A stretch of DNA of 17,322 nucleotides from Colwellia sp. (GCA_003521815.1 DPHE01000092.1:1-17322), one strand, 5' to 3'; positions 7,733-15,851 are shown, numbered from the stretch's first letter. Made by a program: numbers and translations. Notes: generated from the sequence alone by a model not told the origin.

Positions 7733-8567
7733 TCATATCCCTGACTCTATTGAAATTATTGATTATAAAGATGATGGTAAAGATACCCGTCATTACCGTT
7801 TTCGACTCTTGAGTAAAACTCAAAATTCGCACTGGCATGAGACACAAGCAGGCCAATTTTTTATGCTTAATGTACCTGAAGTTGGTGAAGCACCATTTAC
7901 ATTCACTGAGCCACCTAATGAGCAAAATGAATTTAGTGCACTCATTCGTAAGATGGCTAGTGTTACTTCCGCTTTATTTGATCTGTCTAAAGGACAAATT
8001 GTCGGTGCGCGTGGCCCTTTTGGGCAAGGTTGGCCACACACAACATTGAAAGATGAATATATATTAATTGTAGCTGGAGGTTGCGGCCTAGCACCTCTTG
8101 TTCATTTAATTAACACCCTAATAGCGACTACCGATAATAAAAAAATCGTTTTGATTTACGGGGCGCGCGATGAACAAAGTCAGATGTTAATTGCACAGCA
8201 AAAGCGGTGGCTAAAAACAATAACTATTTATCATACCCTTGATCAAGTATCTGAGGATTCAAATTTCAATGATGGCTTTAATTTACTAAAAGGGACTCCT
8301 TTAGACGTATTACCTCAGGCTCTTTCCTCTTTTAATTCCCTACCGAGCAAAGTATTACTTTGTGGACCAGAAGTGATGATGAACAGTATTGCCCAAACGA
8401 GTATTGGAAGAGGAATTCCTGATACATCAATTTATTTGTCGTTAGAACGAAGAATGCACTGTGCCGTTGGTCTTTGTGGCCATTGTTATCTTGGCGATCA
8501 ATACGTATGTAAACAAGGTCCGACCTTTAGTTGGCAACAACTGCAATATTTTAGGTCAACCGCCTAA
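7722..8567 (+). CDS. FAD/NAD(P)-binding oxidoreductase subunit, HydG/AsrB-like
   Basis: A 281-residue ferredoxin-reductase-type protein. An N-terminal FAD barrel includes 'GEAPFTFTEPP' (55-65) and 'GARGPFGQGWP' (95-105). The NAD(P)-binding half has 'AGGCGLAPLV' (118-127) and 'LCGPEVMM' (213-220). A C-terminal [2Fe-2S] site is formed by Cys247, Cys252, Cys255 and Cys263 (MHCAVGLCGHC...VCKQGP), as in dihydroorotate dehydrogenase electron-transfer subunits. With the two preceding genes it probably forms a soluble formate:NAD(P)+ oxidoreductase, with electrons passing from the Mo site through the Fe-S relay to FAD and NAD(P)+. The start overlaps the previous gene by 11 bp, with AAGGA six bases ahead; a second ATG is at 7725. 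NAD versus NADP preference cannot be read reliably. No terminator is evident before hsp20. Confidence 0.85.
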   Translation: MMLNHIPDSIEIIDYKDDGKDTRHYRFRLLSKTQNSHWHETQAGQFFMLNVPEVGEAPFTFTEPPNEQNEFSALIRKMASVTSALFDLSKGQIVGARGPFGQGWPHTTLKDEYILIVAGGCGLAPLVHLINTLIATTDNKKIVLIYGARDEQSQMLIAQQKRWLKTITIYHTLDQVSEDSNFNDGFNLLKGTPLDVLPQALSSFNSLPSKVLLCGPEVMMNSIAQTSIGRGIPDTSIYLSLERRMHCAVGLCGHCYLGDQYVCKQGPTFSWQQLQYFRSTA

Positions 8568-8653
8568 CACTAAAATGAATTTTGTGTCTTTAACGCGACT
8601 TATAATGTTGCTATGGACAATATAACAAAAAGCTTAAAGCAAATCTGTTATGA

Positions 8654-8702
8654 GTGACATTTGTCAGAAACGAGATCATGGTTAGGTGCTAACATTTCTT
8701 TG
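8654..8702 (+). promoter_or_regulatory. FNR-type class II promoter upstream of hsp20
   Basis: The dyad GTGACATTTGTCAG (8654-8667) contains the perfect palindrome TGAC-N4-GTCA. With its centre (8660.5) at -41.5, the start is 8702 and the -10 hexamer (8690-8695) is TAACAT, four of six matches including both ends. The leader to hsp20 would be about 152 nt. No sigma-32-like promoter was recognised. Confidence 0.5.
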
Positions 8703-8799
8703 CAAAAAGCAGCTAAGATGAATTTTTTCAAATAACTTATTGACTACTATTTTGCAGCAGTACTTAACAAAGCGATATTTGTTTTTTTATTACTTAACC

Positions 8800-8827
8800 A
8801 CGCCAACGACTGCTTATTCCTTGGCGT
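8800..8827 (+). other. Hairpin in the hsp20 5' leader
   Basis: The arms ACGCCAA (8800-8806) and TTGGCGT (8821-8827) are perfect 7-bp complements around a 14-base loop. They end 14 bases before the Shine-Dalgarno GGAG (8842-8845). This could be an mRNA structure affecting translation or an operator. It does not cover the ribosome site directly, so a classic ROSE-type thermometer is not shown. Confidence 0.4.
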
Positions 8828-8853
8828 CATAATTTATATTCGGAGAGATACTC

Positions 8854-9318
8854 ATGTCATTATTTAAACACCAGCCTTTAACAACAAGACCCCAACTGCC
8901 AGTATTTTCACAGTTATCACACGAAATTGACCGACTTTTCGGTAACGGTTACCAGATGAATAACCGACATTCAGATTTACTAGCCGATGTTTGGCAGCCT
9001 TCCACAGATATAGAACAACGAGATAATCAATATATTGTCAGAGCTGATATTCCTGGTGTTGATCCAAAAAACATTAATGTTTCTATGGATAATGGTAATT
9101 TAGTAATTGAAGGAAAAAGAGAAAGTAAAGCAGAAGAGAAACAAGATAACTTCTATCGACTAGAACGCTCTTACGGTAGTTTTTATCGAAGCTTTAATTT
9201 ACCTGATGCGCAAGATGCTAAAAAAATTGAAGCACATTGCAACAATGGTGTGTTAGAAGTTATTGTTCCTAAAGTTGTCGCGGAAAAACATAAGAAAATC
9301 GAAGTGAAAGTAGATTAA
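8854..9318 (+). CDS. Hsp20/alpha-crystallin small heat-shock protein
   Basis: A 154-residue ATP-independent holdase that binds unfolding proteins in the cytoplasm and keeps them refoldable. The alpha-crystallin domain spans about residues 48-140: 'WQPSTDIEQRDNQYIVRADIPGV', 'GNLVIEGKRE', 'RSYGSFYRSFNLP' and 'NNGVLEVIVPK'. The C-terminal 'IEV' (149-151) is an I-x-V anchor of the kind used for oligomer assembly. The start is firm: GGAGAG lies just upstream of the ATG. It is convergent with lon, a chaperone-protease pairing suggestive of protein quality control. An FNR-type dyad upstream suggests redox or oxygen control rather than, or in addition to, heat shock. Confidence 0.95.
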   Translation: MSLFKHQPLTTRPQLPVFSQLSHEIDRLFGNGYQMNNRHSDLLADVWQPSTDIEQRDNQYIVRADIPGVDPKNINVSMDNGNLVIEGKRESKAEEKQDNFYRLERSYGSFYRSFNLPDAQDAKKIEAHCNNGVLEVIVPKVVAEKHKKIEVKVD

Positions 9319-9328
9319 CTACACTAAT

Positions 9329-9355
9329 TATCTGGGCTAAAGACGAGCCCAGATA
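9329..9355. terminator. Hairpin between convergent hsp20 and lon
   Basis: A perfect 10-bp stem, TATCTGGGCT (9329-9338) with AGCCCAGATA (9346-9355), closes a 7-base loop. It lies 10 bp after the hsp20 stop and about 30 bp beyond the lon stop. It probably serves both genes, although neither side has a long U-tract. Confidence 0.65.
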
Positions 9356-9386
9356 AAATAATATTAAGATGATTAGTTAACAGGTT

Positions 9387-11852
9387 TTATATTTTATTAG
9401 TTAGTGCTTCAGTCAATACGGTATTCACATCGTCAGCTAAGACAAACCGCATCTCGTCATGAATAGACTCTGGCAGGTCACTTAAATCTTTCTCATTTTT
9501 CTCTGGCAAAATAACAGTAGTTAAACCGGCGCGGTGTGCAGCCAAAATTTTATCTTTTATACCTCCTACGGGTAATACCAAACCTCGTAAGGTGATTTCA
9601 CCCGTCATACCAATATGATTACAAACAGGCCTTTTTGTTAATAACGAGACTAACGCGGTAATAAGAGCAACCCCCGCAGATGGCCCATCTTTAGGGATTG
9701 CTCCTGCTGGTACATGAACATGGATATCGGTATGCTCAAAAAAGTCTTCAGCAATACCTAAATGCTTCGCTTGGGATCTAACGTAACTTAACGCGGCTTC
9801 AACTGATTCACGCATTACATCACCTAATTGCCCGGTGATGGTTAACCCTTTTTTACCTAGCATAGCGCTAGCTTCAATAAATAATATATCGCCACCTACG
9901 GCGGTGACGGCTAAACCGATCGCGACCCCTGGACGTTCAGTACGTTCGGCAACATCATAAGAAAATGGGGGTTTACCAATTAATTCTTCCAACACGCCAT
10001 TATTTACAATGAGCGATTCGCCACTATTTTTAGCTATTTTTATCACTAATTTACGACAAATAGCACCTAGCCGGCGATCCAAACTGCGTACACCCGCTTC
10101 ACGTGTATATTGTCTAATAATGCGAATCATCGCTGTATCACTGATGGTTAACTCATCAGCTTGTAAGCTATTTTCCTGTAATTGCCTCGGTAATAAATAG
10201 CGTTTTGCAATATGAAGTTTTTCATCATCGGTATAGCCCGACAAGGTAATGACTTCTAATCTATCTCGTAACGCGGCAGGAATAGAATCTAGTTGATTAG
10301 CAGTGGCAATAAACATTAACTGACTAAAATCAAAAGCAACTTCGAGATAATGGTCACGAAATTCTCTATTTTGTTCGGGATCTAAGACTTCAAGCAGTGC
10401 CGCCGCAGGATCACCTCGCTGATCACCACCAACTTTATCAACTTCATCTAATAAAATCACTGGATTATTAGATCCTACATCTCGTAACGCTTTAATAAAC
10501 CTACCGGGCATCGCGCCAATATATGTCCGACGATGACCTCGAATTTCAGCCTCATCATGTATACCACCTAAGCTGATACGAATTAACTTACGACCTAAAG
10601 CATGTGCTATCGAATGACCTAAAGAAGTCTTCCCAATACCTGGAGGACCAACAAAACATAGGATCACACCTTCCCTCACCTGACGGATATGGTTTGACGG
10701 CTCACTATTTTCTATTGGTTTAGCTAATTGTCTATGCTGGCGCAGTTGTCTTACCGCTAGATATTCTAAAATACGTTGTTTTATTTTTTCTAATCCATAA
10801 TGATCTTCATCAAGTATTTTTTCAGCCAGCTTAATATCTAAGATGCCTTCGGCTGTTTTTTTCCAAGGCAACGCGATTAACCAATCAAGGTAGGTCAATA
10901 TCAGGCCCGACTCTGAAGATGATTGCGGGATATGTTCTAAACGCGTGATCTCCTGAGTTGCTTGTTCTTGTGCTTCACTTGACATACTACTGGCTTCAAT
11001 TTTCTTTTGGTATTCCTCTATTTTAACTTGTTGACCATTTTCTTCACCCAATTCACGTTGAATAGCTTTGATTTGATGCCGTAATACGTTGTCACGTTGT
11101 GCCTTGTCCATTTCATCATGAGTATCACTTTGTATTTTTTTACCAAGCTCTAATACTTCCATTTCGTGTTGGATCAGTTTGGTCAGTTTAAGCATTTTTG
11201 CTACAACATCTTTCAAACTAAGTATCTCTTGTGCATCTTTGATGTTAATTCGCATACTAGAACTGATTAAATAGACAAGTTGACGACAATCTTCTGTTTG
11301 GGTTAATGAATTCATTAAGGATTGCGGTAAATAAGAAAGTATATTAATTAATTTGCCAAATGACTTTATCAAGTTATTGCGTATCGCTTCAGCTTCAACG
11401 TCCCCCTCTTCGGGTTCGATATCATCAACTACTTGAATTTTAGCTCGTAAATAGGGGATCTCGCTAAGCCAAGCGTTGACTGAAAATTTATCAAGCCCTT
11501 GTAACAAAACAGTAGTTTTATTATTTTCAGCCGGTGAGATCCTCAGTATTTGTGCAATACAACCTACATGATAAAGATCATTAGGGTTTGGTTGTTCCAC
11601 GTGTTGATCTTTACAGGCAATAGTAGCTAATAAATTATTACCGTCAGCCACGTCCGTTAGCAATTTTAATGATCGCTCTTGGCCAACAGAAATGGAATTA
11701 ACATTGTAAGGGAATAAAACTAAATTTCGTAATGGCAATACCGGTAAATTATCAGGTATTGAGACTGACTCTTTTTTTTGTTTATGAACATTGACGGTAT
11801 CCTGGCCATTACCATCTTTTATTTCAATGTTTTTCACTTTAATATCTGACAT
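9387..11852 (-). CDS. lon: ATP-dependent protease Lon
   Basis: A cytoplasmic AAA+ serine protease that degrades misfolded and regulatory proteins. From the preferred start it is 821 residues. The N-terminal substrate domain begins near residue 36 (LPVLPLRNLVLFP) after a charged extension of about 35 residues. Walker A is GPPGIGKTS (402-410), Walker B 'PVILLDEVD' (464-472), and the catalytic dyad is Ser725 in PKDGPSAG with Lys766 in 'PVGGIKDK'. The linker between 'EYLAVRQL' and Walker A is longer than in E. coli Lon. I chose ATG 11852 because AAGGGGGACAGTG precedes it, an excellent ribosome site; the in-frame ATG at 11891 has none. The usual clpX and hupB neighbours are absent, so this may be a second, stress-specific lon (inference). 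An FNR-type promoter lies upstream. Confidence 0.95.
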   Translation of the reverse strand: MSDIKVKNIEIKDGNGQDTVNVHKQKKESVSIPDNLPVLPLRNLVLFPYNVNSISVGQERSLKLLTDVADGNNLLATIACKDQHVEQPNPNDLYHVGCIAQILRISPAENNKTTVLLQGLDKFSVNAWLSEIPYLRAKIQVVDDIEPEEGDVEAEAIRNNLIKSFGKLINILSYLPQSLMNSLTQTEDCRQLVYLISSSMRINIKDAQEILSLKDVVAKMLKLTKLIQHEMEVLELGKKIQSDTHDEMDKAQRDNVLRHQIKAIQRELGEENGQQVKIEEYQKKIEASSMSSEAQEQATQEITRLEHIPQSSSESGLILTYLDWLIALPWKKTAEGILDIKLAEKILDEDHYGLEKIKQRILEYLAVRQLRQHRQLAKPIENSEPSNHIRQVREGVILCFVGPPGIGKTSLGHSIAHALGRKLIRISLGGIHDEAEIRGHRRTYIGAMPGRFIKALRDVGSNNPVILLDEVDKVGGDQRGDPAAALLEVLDPEQNREFRDHYLEVAFDFSQLMFIATANQLDSIPAALRDRLEVITLSGYTDDEKLHIAKRYLLPRQLQENSLQADELTISDTAMIRIIRQYTREAGVRSLDRRLGAICRKLVIKIAKNSGESLIVNNGVLEELIGKPPFSYDVAERTERPGVAIGLAVTAVGGDILFIEASAMLGKKGLTITGQLGDVMRESVEAALSYVRSQAKHLGIAEDFFEHTDIHVHVPAGAIPKDGPSAGVALITALVSLLTKRPVCNHIGMTGEITLRGLVLPVGGIKDKILAAHRAGLTTVILPEKNEKDLSDLPESIHDEMRFVLADDVNTVLTEALTNKI

Positions 11853-12427
11853 CACTGTCCCCCTTAATTCTAATAAAATTAATGAATTCACAACTAGCTT
11901 TCGTCATTTTATGATCACGGATACAATGAATCATATAATTGAGCAAACTTTTACGTTTCATCAATTAGGGATCGCTAGTCACTCTGATATCAGCAAGTGT
12001 AAACATTTATCACCTTTAAACGATCAACCACTTCAAATTCAAAGAGTTCATTAACCATAATAATCCCCTTTATTGAATTACACGCTGATATTTATCAGTT
12101 TAATTTCGTAATATTATGGTTGAGGTTATTCTCGTTAAAATAATAACGTAGACTCATCCATAAAATCGTATTATGAGTTATATAAATATTCCTATAAAGT
12201 AGCCCGTTATTGGTATTAAAGGTTATAAAATAATACATGGAAAAATAATTGCTTTATGCTTGGTTGTAGCATATTTTTATAATTACTTTAGTCCGATATG
12301 CTAAACCACATACAACTAATAATCTGTATCAATAATTAATACGAGTCATTGTTCAACAGTTTTTATTAAAACTTAATGAACAAGGAAATGGCAGTAAGTA
12401 CACTATGCGTCTGAAGGGAGTCAAGTG
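11853..12427. other. Gap between lon and the response regulator gene
   Basis: This holds the lon leader (about 198 nt from the predicted start at 12050) and promoter, then about 330 bp upstream of the response regulator. Within the lon leader a 13-codon minus-strand ORF (ATG at 12006, AAAGGTGATAA before it, ends 11965) could be a leader peptide. Near 12255-12283 a hairpin, TATGCT-N7-AGCATA, is followed by TTTTTATAAT on plus; it reads either as a weak terminator of something transcribed from the left or as a TATAAT -10 for the regulator gene. No further gene is supported. Confidence 0.5.
12050..12098 (-). promoter_or_regulatory. FNR-type class II promoter of lon
   Basis: The perfect dyad CTGATATTTATCAG is at 12085-12098. 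Placing its centre (12091.5) at -41.5 gives a start at 12050, and the -12 to -7 hexamer on the minus strand (12062-12057) is TATTAT, five of six matches to consensus. No -35 hexamer is needed in this architecture. The leader before the lon ATG is about 198 nt. In the plus direction no -10 fits this spacing, so the site most likely serves lon. Confidence 0.6.
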
Positions 12428-13093
12428 ATGGAGTTAAAAGTACACAATATTTTTATTGTTGATGATCATGAACTTATCCTCCAAGGATTATGTCAATTGG
12501 TTAATGGCGAAATAGACATGCACATTTGTGGTGAGGCAGCCAATGTTCACGGCGCACTTAAAATGAGGAAGACCCTAACGCCAGATTTAGCCATTGTTGA
12601 TCTATCACTACCCGATGGTAGTGGCCTTGATCTGATCAAGCAACTTCATAACTGGGACCCCGGCATGCACATTATTGCCTTGTCGATGCATGATGACGAA
12701 TTATATGCGGAAAGAGCCTTAAATTGCGGAGCACGAGGTTATATCAATAAGCAAGACTCAGCCCAGAAATTACTGGTCGGCATAAGGCAAGTGATGAACA
12801 ACAAAATCTTTGTTAAACCGGAGATTACTGAAAAAATACGTAAAAAATCATCAATCAAAACCACAAATAAAAATGTTCTTAGCACGGATATACTCACCAA
12901 CAGAGAACTACAAGTATTTGAAAGTATTGGACAAGGCATCAGTACAAAAAAAACAGCACAATTACTTAACGTGAGTATAAAAACGATTGAAAGCCACCGA
13001 CGTCATATCAAAGATAAGTTCAACTTATACTCTGGAATAGAGTTAACACGCTCGGCGATATTGTCGTACTTAGAAAAAAACCAAGTAAAATAA
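12428..13093 (+). CDS. NarL/FixJ-family response regulator
   Basis: A 221-residue two-component regulator. The receiver domain (about 5-122) has the acidic pair Asp12-Asp13 (VDDHE), the phospho-acceptor Asp58 (IVDLSLPDGSG), Ser86 (ALSMHDD) and Lys108 (YINKQD). A linker of about 30 residues leads to a LuxR-type helix-turn-helix (about 155-212: 'LTNRELQVFESIGQGISTKKTAQLLNVS', then 'TIESHRRHIKDKFN'). AAGGGAG seven bases before ATG 12428 supports that start; a GTG three bases upstream is less likely. No histidine kinase is adjacent, so it is an orphan here and its signal is unknown. A hairpin resembling a terminator follows, so it is probably monocistronic. Confidence 0.93.
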   Translation: MELKVHNIFIVDDHELILQGLCQLVNGEIDMHICGEAANVHGALKMRKTLTPDLAIVDLSLPDGSGLDLIKQLHNWDPGMHIIALSMHDDELYAERALNCGARGYINKQDSAQKLLVGIRQVMNNKIFVKPEITEKIRKKSSIKTTNKNVLSTDILTNRELQVFESIGQGISTKKTAQLLNVSIKTIESHRRHIKDKFNLYSGIELTRSAILSYLEKNQVK

Positions 13094-13096
13094 ACC

Positions 13097-13119
13097 ACTT
13101 TTGGGCAATAAAAGTTTTT
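13097..13119 (+). terminator. Probable terminator after the response regulator
   Basis: The arms ACTTTT (13097-13102) and AAAAGT (13110-13115) enclose a GGGCAAT loop and are followed by TTTT, only a few bases after the stop codon. The stem is short and AT-rich, so strength is doubtful. Confidence 0.45.
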
Positions 13120-13441
13120 ATTATAAATATTTCACTTAACTCAATATTCTGATTTATCGCACCGGTCATTTATTACTCGAAATTAGGCTAGATATGTCAA
13201 TACACCACGTAACTAAATCTAACCTTATTTGCGATGTTTTAGCTTCAGCTAGTGGACTAGAGTTGCTTAGTGCATTTTACCTCAGATGCCTTGTGACAGT
13301 GATAAGAGATTTTTTTGACTGGTTTTCCATGAAAAATAACAATAACGCTTAACAGAAAAAATATTTTTATACAATAAGTTAGACTAATTTCACCCGATAA
13401 AACGGTACCTTTAGATACCATAATAACCTCAGGTACTTTAT
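13120..13441. other. Gap before the DUF1614 gene
   Basis: No gene is firmly supported. A 52-codon plus-strand ORF at 13194-13352 (starts MSIHHVTKSN, ends WFSMKNNNNA) has AGG six bases before its ATG, but no recognisable family and no other sign of coding, so I leave it as a candidate. The DUF1614 start is preceded by AGGT at a normal distance. No FNR-type dyad is present in this gap. Confidence 0.4.
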
Positions 13442-14110
13442 ATGCCAGCAGGATTCCTTGCCATTATATTTTTATTTTTTTTACTGATAATTTGGCCATT
13501 AATATTTATAGATTTGATGTTACTTGCGCTTTATAAACTAGGCATTTCACCCTTGATGGGACTCGTTATAGTTTTAGCCATTATTATTGGTAGTTTTATC
13601 AATGTTCCTATCAAGCGTTACCCAATAACACACACCAAATCACCTAATACCCGGATTATATTTGGTTTAACACCTTGGTTATCTCCAAGGGTTATTAAAC
13701 GAGATGAATTGATTATAGCGGTAAATGTTGGCGGCTGTGTTGTACCATTATTATTGACGGTCTATCTATTAGTCCCTTTATTAACAGCCCCTACTATAGT
13801 CATATCGATTATTGCTATCATAATCAATGTCGCTCTTTGCTATCGTATTTCTGAACTAAAACCTGGCATTGGCATTTTAATGCCAGCTTTTTATCCAGGG
13901 GTCATCGCGGCGCTCTCTGGATGGTTACTTTATCCTGAAAATCCGTCAGCTATTGCATTTTGCTCAGGGGTGTTAGGCCCGCTAATTGGTGCCGATGTAT
14001 TACGCTTAAACCAAGTCGTGAAATTGGGTGGTGGTAGCGTCAGTATAGGTGGCGCAGGAACATTCGACGGTATTATTATATCTGCTTTTATCGCCTTATT
14101 ATTATCTTAA
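13442..14110 (+). CDS. DUF1614 family membrane protein
   Basis: A 222-residue integral membrane protein of unknown function. Two hydrophobic segments lie in the first 60 residues, two more at about 95-135, and a hydrophobic C-terminal half is built around 'PGIGILMPAFYPGVIAALSGWLL', 'GPLIGADVLRL' and 'SIGGAGTFDGIIISAFIALLL'. The last two motifs are the conserved signature of DUF1614. The invariant polar residues within membrane segments (G-A-D, G-G-A-G-T-F-D-G) suggest an enzyme or transporter site, but no activity is established that I know of. The start has AGG eight bases upstream. It is followed by the phospholipase D gene on the same strand after about 130-215 bp, so common transcription is possible but not shown. 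Confidence 0.85.
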   Translation: MPAGFLAIIFLFFLLIIWPLIFIDLMLLALYKLGISPLMGLVIVLAIIIGSFINVPIKRYPITHTKSPNTRIIFGLTPWLSPRVIKRDELIIAVNVGGCVVPLLLTVYLLVPLLTAPTIVISIIAIIINVALCYRISELKPGIGILMPAFYPGVIAALSGWLLYPENPSAIAFCSGVLGPLIGADVLRLNQVVKLGGGSVSIGGAGTFDGIIISAFIALLLS

Positions 14111-14325
14111 TATTGGGCAAAGTAAGCTAGATAACGTAAACCTGAAGAGATTGAACACTGTGATGCTAAAAATAAACGATATAAACCTAAGCCGTTAACA
14201 AAATTGTTCAGAATATAAACTTAGGACCAAAAGTCCCTATTATGTATATTGCAATTTTGTTGTATGATTATCTAAACACTTTTTTTCGTAATGAATTTAC
14301 CATTGCATTATTTGAGTTGGGTTTT

Positions 14326-15792
14326 ATGCAAATATTTGAAAAATTGATTGAATGGATTACAATCCATTGGGTAACCATCATAGTTATTTTCCATATTAGC
14401 TTATCCCTTCTGACATCGGTGCATGTACTTCTGTTCAAAGAAAACGAACGTACGTCATTGGCCTGGATTGGCCTTGTTATACTATCCCCTGTTGTTGGAA
14501 TCCTATTTTATTGGTTGTTTGGGATAAATCGTATTAAGCGTTCCGCGCTAAAAAAACATCCACAAAGCCTTAAAAAAGACTTTCGCCACCAAGAAACCCG
14601 CATTAAATATCACCATCTACCCAAAAACTGGCATTCAGCAATTATAGCGGGACATAGAATTAACCCCGTTAATTACGTTGCAGATAACAGTGTTGAACCG
14701 CTCATCAATGGGGATATGGCCTACCCGGCTATGATTAAATCCATTCATGGTGCCAAGCGTTATATCGTTTTATCAAGTTATATATTTGATTATGATCCTC
14801 TTGGACGCCAATTTATTAACGCGTTAACCCAAGCACATCAGCGGGGTGTGATTGTAAACGTATTACTTGACAGAATAGGCATTGGATATAGTTGGCACAA
14901 ATCAGACAGAGCTTTAAAAAAACTAGGGGTAAGAACCGCTCGTTTTTTACCCACCATTTCGCTTACTAGTATTCGCTTTATTAACCTAAGAAACCACAGG
15001 AAAATACTCTGTGTGGATGGTGAAGTAGCTTACATCGGTGGAATGAACGTAAGCCAGAATAATGTTGTTAAATCCGCAGCACATCCCATTGATGATATTC
15101 AATTTAAAGTAACAGGCCCAGTGATTGACCAGATTAGTCAGGTTTTTATAGAGGATTGGTTTTTTGCTACACGTGAGTTAATTAAATTTCCCCGCTATAG
15201 TATAAAAACAAGTTCTAACTCAGTGGAGCAAACAAACGATAAATCCGTCATTGCCCGAGTTATTCAAGATGGTCCTGATGAACACCATAATAGAATACGG
15301 TGGACCCTAATTAACGCATTAGTCTGTGCGCAAACAAGCGTAAAAATCATGACACCTTATTTTATACCCGACCAAACATTAATGACTTCTCTTCACGCAG
15401 CGGCATTGCGTGGCGTGTCAATCGAAATTATTGTACCTGAACACAGTGATATTCCCATTGTGGACTGGGTGATGGAAGCAAATTTCTTAAGAATAATAGA
15501 GCACGGTATCCAGGTATACAAAAGTAAAAGGCCTTTTGACCACAGTAAAATTGTTATTATTGATGACATCTGGTCATTTATAGGCTCTACCAACTGGGAT
15601 GCTAGAAGTCTGGAATTCAATTTCGAAATCAACCTAGAGTGTTTTGATACCAATCTCAATGCAAAACTAACAAAATTCTTTACCATAAAAAAACAAAATG
15701 CTACACCCGTTATTAAAGATGAAATTAATGGATTGCCCACCTACAAAAAAATTCGGAACAACTTATTTCGTTTATTTTCACCATATATGTAA
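14326..15792 (+). CDS. cls: Cardiolipin synthase-like phospholipase D protein
   Basis: This inner-membrane enzyme probably makes cardiolipin by phosphatidyl transfer. From ATG 14326 it has 488 residues, matching E. coli ClsA (486). Two N-terminal membrane helices form the PLDc_N region ('WVTIIVIFHISLSLLTSVHVLL' and 'SLAWIGLVILSPVVGILFYWLFG'). Two HKD motifs follow: HRK-x4-D at His224, Lys226 and Asp231 (NHRKILCVDG) and HSK-x4-D at His406, Lys408 and Asp413 (DHSKIVIIDD), each with the downstream 'GGMN' or 'GSTNWDARS' pattern. An in-frame ATG at 14242 would add 28 residues but has no well-placed ribosome site. The next gene, 60 bp on, is an endonuclease/exonuclease/phosphatase-family protein, a pairing that resembles E. 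coli clsB-ybhP. Another phosphatidyl transfer or phospholipase activity is possible. Confidence 0.9.
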   Translation: MQIFEKLIEWITIHWVTIIVIFHISLSLLTSVHVLLFKENERTSLAWIGLVILSPVVGILFYWLFGINRIKRSALKKHPQSLKKDFRHQETRIKYHHLPKNWHSAIIAGHRINPVNYVADNSVEPLINGDMAYPAMIKSIHGAKRYIVLSSYIFDYDPLGRQFINALTQAHQRGVIVNVLLDRIGIGYSWHKSDRALKKLGVRTARFLPTISLTSIRFINLRNHRKILCVDGEVAYIGGMNVSQNNVVKSAAHPIDDIQFKVTGPVIDQISQVFIEDWFFATRELIKFPRYSIKTSSNSVEQTNDKSVIARVIQDGPDEHHNRIRWTLINALVCAQTSVKIMTPYFIPDQTLMTSLHAAALRGVSIEIIVPEHSDIPIVDWVMEANFLRIIEHGIQVYKSKRPFDHSKIVIIDDIWSFIGSTNWDARSLEFNFEINLECFDTNLNAKLTKFFTIKKQNATPVIKDEINGLPTYKKIRNNLFRLFSPYM

Positions 15793-15851
15793 TGGTATCC
15801 ATAAATGAATACTCCTTGGTATCATAAGTTTTATTACAGGCGGATATTTTA

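Noticed and set aside
7608..7925. ORF antisense to the beta/gamma subunit junction, and neighbouring out-of-frame ORFs at 7482-7699
   Set aside because: They mirror the real, domain-supported reading frames.
11984..11993. Perfect palindrome CTGATATCAG in the lon leader
   Set aside because: It has the same half-sites as the FNR-type dyads but no 4-bp spacer, so it cannot bind a CRP-FNR dimer in the usual way; probably chance.
11791..12054. 87-codon plus-strand ORF antisense to the lon start
   Set aside because: No ribosome site or family resemblance; much of it is the mirror of the lon N terminus.
11990..12058. 22-codon minus-strand ORF (MVNELFEFEVVDRL...) with a strong AAAGGGG ribosome-like site upstream of lon
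   Set aside because: The predicted class II start (12050) lies inside it and the -10 covers its ATG. It would become plausible only if a more upstream start were mapped.
13404..13419. Imperfect inverted repeat GGTACCTTTAGATACC before DUF1614
   Set aside because: Only a 4-bp perfect arm with mismatches inside; too weak to call an operator.
15798..15828. GGTATC repeated twice between the PLD and EEP genes
   Set aside because: A six-base direct repeat is expected by chance, and no flanking structure supports an attachment or mobile-element site.
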